DNA of 18,000 nt from Cruorifilaria tuberocauda (taxonomy: Eukaryota > Nematoda > Chromadorea > Rhabditida > Onchocercidae): contig JABVXU010000852.1 of the NCBI GenBank assembly GCA_013365365.1, positions 1 through 18,000 on the forward strand, in the 5' to 3' direction. How positions within the stretch are numbered: the first letter of the stretch is position 1; each line of letters opens with the position of its first letter. The position numbers and the translations under genes are program-made. Below, piece after piece: positions 1 through 10,762 of the stretch. A model generated the notes under the pieces. The model ran no database searches. It worked only from the letters and a program-made list of their open reading frames with translations, and had not been told where the DNA came from.

Positions 1-376
1 AGAAAAGAGAAGTAAACAATTGAAAAATTCAAATTCAAATGAATTAAAGTAAAAGTAAGATTTTACTACGTTTCTTATCAGATGTGCACATTAATTAGCA
101 ATTGAATTAGCTCAATTTTTCAAACAAATACAAAAAATTAACAAAAAAGAAAAAGTAGAAAAAAGAGTTTTGAAAAAAAATTAGGAAAACACACCGATAT
201 ATGCAGAACTGAGTTCGAAAATTGAATTTGAGCAAATTAAAAAAAAAAAGTTTAATAATTAATAACATTAGAAATGAGTTTACTTTTCGAATTAAATTTC
301 TACTAAAAACTTTGATGGAAACAGTGAAATTGCTATAAAGTAATCATGATTTACAAGTAAAAAAAAAATTGAAATG
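1..376. other. AT-rich flank downstream of the gene
   Basis: A/T-rich sequence with long A runs and no open frame, splice-bounded coding segment or RNA gene that I can see. It is probably intergenic DNA beyond the poly(A) site. Confidence 0.5.
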
Positions 377-853
377 TTTATTATTTTCAAATCAATAATT
401 AATAGATAATTTTCCTTATCATTTATTTCTTTTTCTCACTTACTTTTCAAAATAAGAGGAAGAGAGAGAAAAGGAGCGAGAGGGAGAGAGAGAGAGAGGG
501 AGGGAAAGAGAGAGAGAGAGAGAGAATATAAGCAATCGAATATTGTCTACTACTGTCGATATACTGTTTACAGTATCCTCTTCCATTTATCTCCATATTA
601 TCATCGATTTCATGATATTGCCATTATTAATTCTGTATGATTTGTATAGTTTATATATCCATATTGTTAATATATTTCATTTTCCATCTGTTGAAAATTT
701 CATTGGTTCATCCCGGAATTCCGGAGTTTTTTTTTTTCGTTTCCTTTCCGGATCTGCACTTATTCCTTCAAATAGGAAGAAATCATGATGAGGTCATCCG
801 TATGTTATTAATGATCATTTAACGATCATTTCTCCAGATACCTTAGCAGTATT
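377..853 (-). other. Probable 3' UTR and poly(A) region of the unc-62-like gene
   Basis: Sequence after the stop codon. AATAAA on the minus strand occurs at 422-427 and again at 377-382, giving a 3' UTR of about 0.4-0.5 kb if either is used. It contains the palindrome CCGGAATTCCGG (713-724) and, as read in the mRNA, a long CU-rich tract (454-526). Open frames on the plus strand here are T-rich and show no protein family. The exact end cannot be set from sequence alone. Confidence 0.45.
454..526. repeat. GA-rich microsatellite
   Basis: Imperfect (GA)n with GGAG interruptions on the plus strand; CU-rich in the gene's transcript, within the likely 3' UTR. Confidence 0.9.
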
Positions 854-989
854 TTATGCATCCATAGACATATGGCCTGGCATCAATGATTCCATCCATA
901 CATTTGCGCCCATCTGTGTTTGCGCCGCACTATACGGTGCCATCATATGGCTCATCGGTCCCGGCATAAACATATGGCCCGTTAATGCA
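854..989 (-). CDS. unc-62: Terminal coding exon with stop codon
   Basis: The first base completes Ala (GC|T). The exon then encodes 44 residues and TAA: ALTGHMFMPGPMSHMMAPYS, AAQTQMGANVWMESLM and PGHMSMDA. It is rich in Met, His, Pro and Ala, as the C-termini of MEIS/Hth proteins often are; no domain is visible. The acceptor tgttttacag is a good nematode-type signal. The frame is open across the whole exon and closes exactly at 854-856. GC content is clearly higher than in the flanking intron and 3' region, as expected for coding sequence. From the common HPYP exon to this stop the protein has 162 residues. The last-exon call is inferred from the stop and frame agreement. Confidence 0.88.
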
Positions 990-1406
990 CTGTAAAACAA
1001 ACATATTACTCACTTTTTTTCTTTAAACGAAAAAATTTTAATTTTTTAACTACTTAATTTTCAGGTATATTCAATTTAGTTCAACTCTATTCGATCCTAT
1101 TGTTATAGCAAATTAATAAACATTCGTAATTATGAAATTATTAAAATCGAAATTTCTTAATTAAATATCAATTTTTTAATTAAATTCTAATATAAATTTT
1201 AATGGATAGATATAAATTTGTAACAAGAAAAAAGTTCGAAATTATTACATTTTTTAAATTTTCAAAATTCAATGAAAAAATACAATAATCATTTTTGAAA
1301 TTGATGAAAAATATCTATCGGAAAAAAAGAAATACGGAAATACAGTGACCTCCAACTATCTTCCTATTTCATCTCTTTCCGGAATTTTTTTTTCCAAGTA
1401 ATTGTA

Positions 1407-1516
1407 CTGATAAGCTTAATATGCTGATAAACTTGTAATGATAAACTATTATCTGATAAGAAATGATAGCATAAATAGAAAGTGGTGATAATTTGAAAAT
1501 TTTTTCAAGTTATCAG
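1407..1516. promoter_or_regulatory. Cluster of GATA-type CTGATAA motifs
   Basis: CTGATAAG at 1407 and 1453, CTGATAA at 1424, ATGATAAA near 1438, TGATAAT near 1486 and inverted TTATCAG at 1510. In nematodes TGATAA is the target of endodermal GATA factors (ELT-2 and relatives). Simple AT-richness can also produce such motifs. Confidence 0.35.
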
Positions 1517-1885
1517 AAAAATATATGTATATAAATTAGTAAATAATTTCTACAGAATGAATTACTGTAATTTTATCATAGCTATCAATTTATCATAGAT
1601 GGATTAAAACTTTAATCTAATTTCGATACACTTAAAAGATAATATGCAAAATGTGATCGTTAAATTTCATGATTAAATTAAAATATAATATCCCTAAAAT
1701 TTACTTAACTTAAATTTACTAAAATTAAATTAAATACTTAAATTAAGTCTGTATATTAAATGTAGCATTTTTACCGGTCGATACAATGATATATTGATAA
1801 TTTGATAATATGCCATTCAAGAAATAATGCATAAAAACATTATAGAATTTACATAAAACACAATTTCTATATTACTGCTATACTT

Positions 1886-2026
1886 ATATCAAGGTATATA
1901 CTTATACTAAATATATATTATATTATACTTATATTTTGACTTATTATATTATACTTATATTTATATTATATCATACTTTTATATTATATTTTACTTATAC
2001 TAAATATATATTATATTATACTTATA
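1886..2026. repeat. AT-rich direct repeat in last intron
   Basis: A 34-base segment beginning acttatactaaatata at 1900-1933 recurs exactly at 1993-2026, 93 bases away. Degenerate TTATATTATACTTATAT units lie between them. Confidence 0.8.
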
Positions 2027-2108
2027 TAAATAATTAATTAGTATTTTAAAACAATTTTATGCTTAAATGAAATTACCAAAGGAACAACTAAAACACGGAA
2101 AAACATAC

Positions 2109-2250
2109 GCCGGATTGGTGAATGCCGGATGAGCAATACCGGCTGCATACGGATTACTAGGAAACATTGCTTGAGCTGGATAACCCGCTGCTGCTGCTGC
2201 ACTTAATTGACTGCTATCCGGACTATAAGTATGGCCAACACCCAGTAAAT
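2109..2250 (-). CDS. unc-62: C-terminal region exon, Ala/Pro-rich
   Basis: The exon starts with AT, completing Asp from the previous exon, then reads LLGVGHTYSPDSSQLS, a five-alanine run, GYPAQAMFPSNPYAAG and IAHPAFTNP, ending GC. This region follows the homeodomain. In this protein family it is poorly conserved, probably disordered, and thought to help transactivation. YSPD and FTNPA resemble the corresponding part of nematode UNC-62, which supports the splice joins. The acceptor is atattgcag and the donor gtatgttttt, both good. The exon is 142 bases, 46 full codons plus two bases at each end, and the frame fits both neighbours. Reading through the donor would give YVFPCFSCSFGNFI and a stop near 2063, which is probably not used. 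Confidence 0.9.
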
Positions 2251-2823
2251 CTGCAATATAGTAATTTGTCAATATTGCATGCAAATATCTGATAACTGAT
2301 ATCACTGATAACTCTGATATCATTTAACGGATCTATTGATTACCCCCAAAACTAACTTAATTTTGGAATCAAATCATTAAAAATAATGAATTTATTAAAG
2401 TAATGATAGGGTGATGATATTAATGATATTGATTAATTACTATTAATTAGTAACGATGACTGATAAAGTGATAAAATGATAAAATAATAAAGTATCCAAA
2501 AAAAAAAGCGCTATGCAACATTTATTGCATATAATTAATTATCCATTTAAACTCTAACATACAATTTTATTTTTTATCAAACAATGCTAATTAATTAAGA
2601 TAAGGCTAATTTTTTTGCTAATTAAGAATTCGTTTTTATTACTAATCATTTTATTACATACAAAAAAATAGAAATTATAACTATCATTCGGTTATAATTT
2701 TTTTTGCAAATTTTAATATTCGTAAAAATAAAATTCATTAGGAAGAGTTTGAAGAATTTTAAATTTTTAAATTGAAAATTGAATTTGATGAAAAGGGATG
2801 TAAGTTAAAAAGGTAAAAATGAC
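2251..2823 (-). other. Intron after the recognition-helix exon, with weak donor
   Basis: An intron of 573 bases starting gtcatt (poor donor) and ending attgcag. About 40-70 bases before the acceptor is an imperfect duplication (2289-2304 and 2305-2322) of a CTGATAAC...TGATATCA unit. TGATAA and TGATAT motifs continue through 2400-2490. Confidence 0.85.
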
Positions 2824-2957
2824 CAGGTGATGGACCAGGACTTTGACCGCTACTTTTCCTCCGTCGATTTTTGAAAACACTGACGCCATTTGGTCGTCCG
2901 GCACGATTACTCTGATCGATCATCGGTTGAACAATCCTCCGCCTAGCATTGATAAAC
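2824..2957 (-). CDS. unc-62: Common homeodomain exon: recognition helix and basic tail
   Basis: The first G completes Trp48 of the homeodomain. The exon continues FINARRRIVQPMIDQSNR, then AGRPNGVSVFKNRRRKSSGQ and SPGPSP. WFINARRR is the TALE recognition helix, with Ile50 and the invariant Asn51 that contacts adenine, followed by the Arg cluster. IVQPMIDQSNRA is the MEIS-family signature. KNRRRKSSGQ is a likely basic extension or nuclear localisation patch, and SPGPSP resembles the same place in C. elegans UNC-62. The acceptor is cttatag. The donor is the non-consensus gtcatt; it is chosen because G plus AT from the next exon gives Asp (PSPD) and restores the frame. Without splicing the frame runs on for about 20 residues (HFYLFNLHPF...) to a stop near 2759, a possible alternative C-terminus. 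Confidence 0.93.
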
Positions 2958-4982
2958 CTATAAGATTTGATCAATCAATCATTTGCCAACAAATTGATCA
3001 ATCATTGAATTCACTGTAAAATTTTGAACAGGTGTAATAATAAGTTTCTTGATAATATTCTCATTTTAGCACTTTAATTTGAATTTAATTTAAGTTTGAA
3101 TTTCGTTCTTATTAGAATATAAAATGAATCCAAGCAATTATGCTAATTAATTTCAGATGGAATATATGAATTTATTGAATATTTTAAACATAATCGAATA
3201 CTGTTTTATTTAATACATGAATACTTAATATATGAATTTATTTAATACATAAATACTGCTTTAAACATAATCGTTTTATTTAATACACGAATTTAAGTAA
3301 TTAAATAATACTTTAACTGTACTGTAACCTTAATCGTATACTTTCCACATAAAGATTAAACATTATTCAGTTAGAAATAATGACTATTTCACTTTTTTTA
3401 AGTAAAATTATCAATTAAATGTATGCAATTTTTATCACTTCATTCTCTCTTATCACTTTTTTGTTTCAGTTCTATTTCTTTGAATTCAAGATAATTTCTT
3501 TTACCTAACGATTATTTACTTATACTTAAAAGCGATAAATAATAAATCAAGTGAAGAAAACTTAAAATTGAAGAAGAAATACGGAAAAGCGAAAAAAAAG
3601 AGAAATAGAAGTATAATTATTTAATTATCATTCTTAAGAATAAAATGAAAGTACTGTTAACCATCTAAAACCTTTCTAAACTCAAAATAATAAACATAAC
3701 TTAAGTAAACTAATTTAAATCTAATATTATCCAAGTTATAGAGTATATATATCGCTCATGATAGCATACAAAGTAAATGAATTAAATTAAAAAATTTTTT
3801 TTCATTATCTTTTGTTTCGTCGTCTTCACAACTGATAGCTTTTTAATTATGCATTAAATGAGCAATTATTTCTTGTTCTTAAATTTTCCAACTTCATAAA
3901 TATGCAAATTTGATAAATTCTATAAACTTTTTCAAAAATTTTTAATTAAAATTTTTTCTGTTAACCTATTAAATTTTAATATTTGTAAATTATTATAATC
4001 ATTACTACTTTATACTTACTATTAATTCCTCCTCTTGTAACTTTAATAATGTAAATTTAGTAATATAAGTAAGTGTAAGTTTAATAAGTTTTCATCTTAA
4101 TTCTCATTCATACTTCTTTTCCTATTACTTTTCCTTTTTCTTTCCCTCCCCAAAATAATAACTCTCAAATTGATTTCACGTATCGATCAAACTTGAGAAA
4201 AGTAAGAAATGCTATAAGATGTAATTTTTTATTGCCCTCATAAAATAACTCCTTCTCATACTGATAGCAATTGCAACAATAAATCTAATCGATCTAATCC
4301 ACCACAATCAATGTGCCAAGAAAAAAATCGAATAAAAAAATGATTTCTTGCGATAAAAGAGTAATAAAGAGTAACTGTAACAAAAGCTAATAATTTATGT
4401 AATACTGAAATATAAAAGTTAATCAAATATTGCAATTTTTAATTAACTTTTTATTTCAATTTTTCAATCAATGCTTCAAAATTTATTTCAGCTTAATTTC
4501 ATTCAATTCTAAATTTGCAACTATATCGAAATAATCAATTAAATTAAGTTAAATTAAATTTAATAAAAATTCAATTCAATTCATTTAAGTTCTAATATGT
4601 GTAAAATATATTTAGAAATATTTCGATTTCTCAATTCATTCTATTCATTCAGTTAATTTATTATGCATGAAAATGATTTCAGATCATTATAGCTTTTACA
4701 AAGATTTACATTTATAATATATGAATAGGAAAATGACTAAAGACTATAATTAATAAAAATTTAAATTAAAAAAAAAAAGAATTCATAAAAATAAATACAT
4801 TTCACTTCGTTATAAATGCAATATTTGATATCAAAGTGATACTTATCATATTAATTGATAATATTAATAGATAATACTACCCTACCGTAATCCTATTATT
4901 TCATTACTTTCTGAAAAAAAAATTTACTGTAAAATCCTTATTAATTATTTTTAGTAATATAAATAAATTTATTAACTCATAG

Positions 4983-5008
4983 TCTCTCTCTCTCTCTCTC
5001 TCTCTCTC
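4983..5008. repeat. (CT)n microsatellite
   Basis: A clean TCTCTC run on the plus strand, GA-rich in the transcript, inside the 10.1-kb intron. Confidence 0.92.
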
Positions 5009-5379
5009 ATTCCCTTCTAAAACTATATTATACACTTCTTACTTAGATTATTTCCCATAAAAAAGTCCATTAATCTGATCAAAAATCAAATCATAAATTT
5101 CCTCTATATTATCTTGCATACTTTTAGTACCATAATTGTTAACTGATCGAGAGTACCATACTTCCGATCGATTCAAAAACGATAATAATAAATTTTCTAA
5201 GAATTAAAATTCTGCGAGTAAATTACTTCATTCGAGAAAAAGCAAATTAATGAAAATTTTTAAAGATAAAAAGGAACGCAGTAAAATACAGTGATAAATT
5301 TGAAATACCGTAACAATTCAGTTAAAAATAAGAAAAACTAAAGCATAAAATCAGAAAATATGGTATTAATATATTATAT

Positions 5380-5800
5380 TTTCTGAAATATATTATGATA
5401 TTATTATTTTCTCATTTCATGAATTAAATTAATTACAATTTAAATTAATTTGTTACGGTAAAATATTATACACAATCATATGAAATCTCTTCTTTTATAT
5501 TATATGAATTAAATTAATTGTACTAATTTACTACACTAAATCATTTCTTTTTTATTATATAAGTTAAATTAATTATATTAATTCATTATATGAAATAATT
5601 TCTTCATTAATTATATTAATTTATTATATAAAATCATTCCATTTCCATTATATGATTAAATTAATAATTAAATTTATTACATGAATTCATTATATTAAAT
5701 CATTTATATCTAATCATTTTTCTTCGTTACATTATATGAATTTATTATATTAAATCATTATTCGAATTAAATTAATTATATTAATTTATTATATAAAACC
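5380..5800. repeat. Degenerate AT-rich tandem block
   Basis: Repeated variants of ATTATATGAATTAAATTAAT and AAATCATTTCTT in irregular order; probably an old low-complexity tandem expansion. Confidence 0.6.
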
Positions 5801-6205
5801 ACTTTTGTTATTTTAAAAATTTAATTTTCATACATCCCTCAATTTATATTTCCTATTTTACATTTTTTTTACCATTTCCTTTTGCTTCTTTATCTTTTCT
5901 ATCTCTCTTTTTTTTTCGCTTTTGAAATTTCAAAAATTTTTCAATGTTATAAATCGTTTCGTTCCACTCCGTCCATTCTCGCAACAAAAAAAAAACAGTT
6001 TCGAAGTGTCTTTTCTTTTCTCTGTTTTATTTGTTTGTCTTTTTTCTTTTTTCAAAAAAAAAGAAGCAAAATTTGATGGTTATTCTCGACTGACAAAATG
6101 TAATATTTCAGTTGGGTCTCGAGAAGAAAAGTAAGAAAAGAATTAAATGCAAAAGTAAGCGCAGAAAAACAGAAACAACTTTAATTGCTTTAACTCTCAA
6201 ATGTA

Positions 6206-6217
6206 TTCCCGCGGGAA
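6206..6217. promoter_or_regulatory. GC palindrome TTCCCGCGGGAA, E2F-like
   Basis: A perfect 12-base palindrome with eight consecutive G/C bases in very AT-rich intron sequence. Each arm matches the E2F/DP core TTCCCGC. Binding is inferred only. Confidence 0.35.
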
Positions 6218-7319
6218 AGCAAATGTTGCCGCTAGTTGTACTTAAATTAGAAAAAAAGTAGCATGTTTTTGTTAAATATTAAACTTTTTTGAAACAACTC
6301 TTTAAAATGCTACTTAAAAATGTATTTATTTGATAACAATCATAAATTGGAACATGAAAAATGACTTTATGAAATATCGATCTTTTAATTTTTTCTCTTT
6401 TTGAAATATCCTAGATATAATAACTGATTATTTTGGAAGAAAAATTAATACTTAATGATTATGGATAGCATTTATCGATTGATTTTTCCTTTTTTTGCTT
6501 TTTCATTTCAATTTTTCAATTCTTTAACAAATTTAACATTCGTTTAACAAATTTTTTAATTTGTTAAACGCCGATTTTCTCGATAATTTACTAAAACTTA
6601 CCAATAAATTTCAATGCCTATAATTTAATGAATCATTTGAAATTTTAGAATTTCAAGAAGCAATTAGCTTATATTAAATTAAAATGAAATTTAACTGATA
6701 ACAATAACCGCTGTCTATTTTGCTGAAATGAAATTCTCGAATTAATCATGAAATTCCTCTTACCTACATGGAATTACTCTTACTTACTTACTATAACTGA
6801 ACTTTTTGTTGCAATCAATAAATTCTATTTTTTATGTCATCAATAATTTCTGTTCTATACAGATGTTGGAAGCAACTAAAACAATAAAATACCATAATAT
6901 GGTTTTTAGAGTTAAACTAGTATCAAGAAATAATTTCTAAAATTATTATTCCTCAGATAGTTATTCAAATTTTAGCATATTTTAATTATTTAAAGTTAAT
7001 TAGCCTTATTCTGCTCTGTATAAATTTCCCGAGAGAATTAATCTTTCCGAGATTTTTTTTGCTTTTTCACCACTCCTCTCCTATTCTTTTCAATCTCTCA
7101 TTATTCAAACCTTTCATTACTTTCAATTATTAAAATAATTTAAAATTATTAAAATAATTTAAAAAAAAATTGCTGAACATGAAAAAATATTTTGATGAGA
7201 TTTTAGAGAAAAATAGAATTTTGTGAATAAAGAGAAAGAAAGAAAACCCCTCAATTAGTTTAATTTTAATCAGAGAAAATTTAAGTATAAACCAGAAAGA
7301 CATCATTTTTACTCTTTTC

Positions 7320-7372
7320 CTCTTTCTTTTCCTCTTTTCCTCTCTCTCTCTCTCTCTCCCCATCTCTTCCTC
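7320..7372. repeat. CT-rich microsatellite
   Basis: A pyrimidine run with a perfect (TC)n core around 7341-7358 on the plus strand; first of several such tracts up to 8126. Confidence 0.85.
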
Positions 7373-7398
7373 ATTTCTATCTTTTTCCCGATATTATC

Positions 7399-7483
7399 TT
7401 CATCATCATCATTATCGTCATTATCATTATCATTATCATCATCATCATCATCATCATCATCATTATCATTATCATTATCATCA
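7399..7483. repeat. (TCA/TTA)n trinucleotide array
   Basis: CATCATCAT mixed with CATTAT units. In one minus-strand frame it reads as an Asp/Asn run, but that frame has no ATG start, splice support or homology, so it is treated as a microsatellite. Confidence 0.9.
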
Positions 7484-7616
7484 AACCTTTTCCTCCTCTT
7501 TTCGCTTATTTCACCCCGTGCCATTTTCCCCTCCGACAGCTGCGATAATCCATCATTTTCAAGGCTGCTTCCTCTTTGCTTAACGAACTCTGTGTGACAG
7601 CTCAAAATCTAAAATC

Positions 7617-7686
7617 TTTTCTCTCTTTCTATCTTTCACTCTCTCCCTCTTTCTCTCTCTCTCTTTCTCTTCCCCTTTCTCTCTCT
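7617..7686. repeat. CT-rich microsatellite
   Basis: An imperfect (TC)n with TTTC and CCCC interruptions. Confidence 0.85.
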
Positions 7687-7817
7687 AAAATCTTATCATC
7701 ATTTCTACTTTTATTATTCTAAAATTAATCTATCTTTCTTGAAAAATTTTTCGGAATTGCTTTGAAGATCATTGAATTATGCAAATTTTTGCAAATATGG
7801 TATTTGTTAATTTAGTT

Positions 7818-7883
7818 TCTATCCTTTTCTCTTTCTTACCCCCTCTCTCTCTCTCTCTCCCTTTCTCTCTTCTCTCCCGAGAG
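7818..7883. repeat. CT-rich microsatellite
   Basis: A pyrimidine tract with a perfect (CT)n core near 7843-7860. Confidence 0.85.
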
Positions 7884-8006
7884 ATTATTTCATACTTTAT
7901 TATTTGGCGATCTCTTATAGTTTGTAGTAAAGGATATTACAAATCCCAAATGTATCATATCAAAATTATCTTTGTTCAGATTTGATGTAAAGTAAAGAGA
8001 TAATTT

Positions 8007-8126
8007 TAAGAGTAAGAGAAAGGGAAAAGAGAAATTAAGGAAGAGGGATACGGTATGAACAGCTGAGGGAGAACACTCCGTTCTTTCTCCCTGCCTCTCT
8101 CTCTTCCAAGGTCTCTTCTCTCTCCC
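8007..8126. repeat. GA-rich then CT-rich imperfect inverted repeat
   Basis: A purine-rich stretch (8007-8047) is followed by a pyrimidine-rich stretch (8081-8126). They are roughly complementary and could fold as an imperfect hairpin around a GAACAGCTGAGG spacer. Confidence 0.5.
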
Positions 8127-8428
8127 ACGAACCATTTACCCATCAATCATACGGTGTGATTTCTATCTCTCCTGAAGTTTCGGAACAGAAATCGATCCAA
8201 ATGTATATTGTCGGGTTCTTCTTCCCATTATTGTTGTAGTTAATAATCAATGATATGATAATAATGATAATAATACTGATAGCAATAATACTGTTAATCA
8301 TAATCATGATAATACTACGAAAAAAATGTGGAAGAAATAAAATTGAGAGTATAGTTTTTTGCTAAAGTAAAGTAATAAACCAATTTAATAATAAAGTTAT
8401 TAATAATAGATGATAGGAATAGTAATAA

Positions 8429-8466
8429 TAAATAAATGAATGAATCAATCAATCAATCAATCAATA
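8429..8466. repeat. Tetranucleotide run AATA/AATG/(AATC)n
   Basis: AATAAATGAATG grades into several AATC units, a tetranucleotide microsatellite with point-mutated units at one end. Confidence 0.85.
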
Positions 8467-9766
8467 ATGATCGTAATATAAAATAAATAAAATAGAACAG
8501 AAATATAAAATTTGATTGTCAACAAAATTAAAAAAAAAGTATTGATATGAAATTATGCAAAAAAAAAATAAAGACTAGAAGATCAAATAAGATAAGAATA
8601 TCTTTGAAAATATACAAATTTGATTTTGAAAAATTGAAATAAATGACTGAAATAAATAATTGTTAAAAAACTAAAATTAATTTCATAAATTTAGTAAACC
8701 AATTAAAAGACTAAGTTGAAAATAATAATATCACTCGAATACTAATTTTGTATTTAAATACTAAACTGTATGCAATTTATTTACTCATGAAATTAATCAA
8801 TCTCACTTTTTTAACTTTATCTTAATTTAACTAGATAAATAATATAAGAATTAAATCATTAACACTAGTATATTAGATAATTTTCTGATGTCAAATTTTT
8901 GAAAAGTATTAACTTAATAACTTAATCATAACTTAAATATATCATTTGATATATATATCGTTTTACCTTTTTTAGTAATCATAGCAAATTTTATTGATTT
9001 TCCCTATCTGTTTTGGAAATTTTGCTGAAAATTCAAACTGATATGCTTCAATAAAAGAAGAAAGTAAATAAATTGAAATTTAAAAAAAAGAAAAAATTGT
9101 CGGTTTTTTCTAAAAAAAGAAATTTTAAGCCAAACACAATAATTATCATTCATTTTCCTATATAATTTTACACTACATTTTTCAAATTTTCACAAAAAAG
9201 AACGAAATTCAAAATAATAAAATAACACAAAAGAAAAAAGTCAAGCAGAATTGGAATAAACCAAATAGAATTGTAATTAAATAAACTAGTTTGAATTTTA
9301 ATTACCATTCTACTGTTCTCTGTAATTACTATCTTACTTGTAATCATCAAATGAACTTATTTACTTATGGAATTACAATAATACTGTAAGTAATAATTGT
9401 AGGATTATTTGTATATCATTGAAAATTTCAATTTAGAATTATTGTTCAATTAGTCTGAAACAATCCCTATTAATTAATATGTAAAACTTTATTATTACTT
9501 TGAATTTTAACAGTGCAGTAAATTAATATTTTAATAATATTCTAAATTTTAATAATAATTAATAAATTTTAATAATAATAAATAATTAATAAATTTTAAT
9601 AATAATAGTAAATTTCAATAATATTCAAAATTTTTTCCATAATTAAAACAAAAAAATTGCAAAGAAAAATTTTCAAATCGATTTCATTTTCCTGAAAAAT
9701 GGAAAAATGGAAAATCTATTGAAACGAATGAAAAAAACAATATAATGGTATAAGTATAAGTATATA

Positions 9767-10235
9767 TATCATTGATAATTACAATGAATTTCAAACTTTA
9801 TTTCATAAATTTCCCCTAATGTCAAACTTTCAAATTTCAATTCGTCAATTTTGAATTCATTCTATTCCTATTGTACAAAAATTCTATTTCCAATATATAT
9901 CAATTAATGATTATTATCAATATTTAATTCTATTTCCAATATATATCAATTAATGATTATTATCAATATTTAATAAATAAGTGGCACATTATTGATAATT
10001 ACAAACTTTCAAACTTTTATTTCGCCAATTTTATTTAATTAATTCCATTTCTATCATACATATATACATATATCAGTTCGATTGTTATCAATATTCAACA
10101 GTAAGTGATTTATCATTGATAATCGTCAAACTTTTAAACTTCTTTTCATTGATTTTAAATTAATTTTATTCCTATTATATAAATATACATCTCCCTATTT
10201 ATTGATTTTCCGCTCAATCAATAAATAAAAATAAT
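9767..10235. repeat. Degenerate ~120-base repeat, three copies
   Basis: Three blocks begin at about 9767, 9989 and 10112 with (C)ATTGATAAT, followed by CAAACTT...TTTCATTGATTTT-like and TTCCTATTATA-like segments. The spacing is irregular because the first copy contains the 46-base duplication at 9881-9972. Confidence 0.65.
9881..9972. repeat. Perfect 46-base tandem duplication
   Basis: 9881-9926 is repeated without change at 9927-9972, starting attctatttccaatatata and ending tatcaatattta. Identity between copies implies recent duplication, or an assembly artefact. Confidence 0.93.
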
Positions 10236-10736
10236 ATTTTATATTAAAATAAGCGGAAAAGTAGTGGCTATTCGGCTATTCATTCCATTTATCCATTATT
10301 TAAAATGGGATCAAATAATTATTTCGGATATAAATGGGAAGAGAATAATTGAGATCGGTGTGGAAAATAGACTAGGCCTAATAACTAATACATATCTACA
10401 TATCAACCACTTCAATTTAACGTGGCTTTGGTACTCTATGTACCGTATAATAGGATAATTACTCACTTACTTCAATCTAGCTTCAGTAAAGCAACTCAAA
10501 AATTTACCCAATATTTGAATTTTAAATTTTCAGCAAAACTTACAAATTTCAAAAAATAAACAAAATATATTTTCATGTTTAAAAAATTTTCAATCAATTT
10601 CATGAATTTTATTGATTGAAATGAAAACAAAGGAAATTTTTATTTATTCAATAATTGAGAAATTTGCAGGAATTCAAAAATGGAACTTAAAATTAATTCA
10701 AAAGTAAACATACCTAAATGATATATTCATGCATGC

Positions 10737-10762
10737 ATTTATTTATTTATTTATTTATTTAT
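10737..10762. repeat. (TTTA)n microsatellite
   Basis: About six TTTA units flanked by ATGCAT. Confidence 0.92.

Larger units (their letters stand above)
990..2108 (-). other. Intron between the last two coding exons
   Basis: An intron of 1,119 bases (gtatgt...ttttacag). It is AT-rich. It holds a cluster of CTGATAA/TGATAA motifs at 1407-1516 and an AT-rich tandem repeat at 1886-2026. No coding segment was found. Confidence 0.88.

Noticed and set aside
543..822. Overlapping plus-strand frames in the 3' region
   Set aside because: T-rich, hydrophobic by composition, mutually overlapping in different frames and opposite the gene's 3' UTR; no family recognised.
5882..6134. Phe/Ser/Lys-rich plus-strand frames
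   Set aside because: They come from T-rich and A-rich low-complexity sequence, and two frames overlap; no domain.
7309..7605. Minus-strand frame with a long Asp/Asn run and Arg/Glu-rich tail
   Set aside because: It arises from a CAT/TTA array and flanking CT microsatellites, starts at a TTG codon and has no splice or homology support.
7779..8135. Frames on both strands in the CT-rich block
   Set aside because: Translation of microsatellites (Leu/Ser and Arg/Glu runs); no support as genes.
9168..9350. Minus-strand 60-residue frame (Ile/Phe-rich)
   Set aside because: It has a conventional look but is an AT-rich hydrophobic chance frame within the intron, with no homology or splice context.
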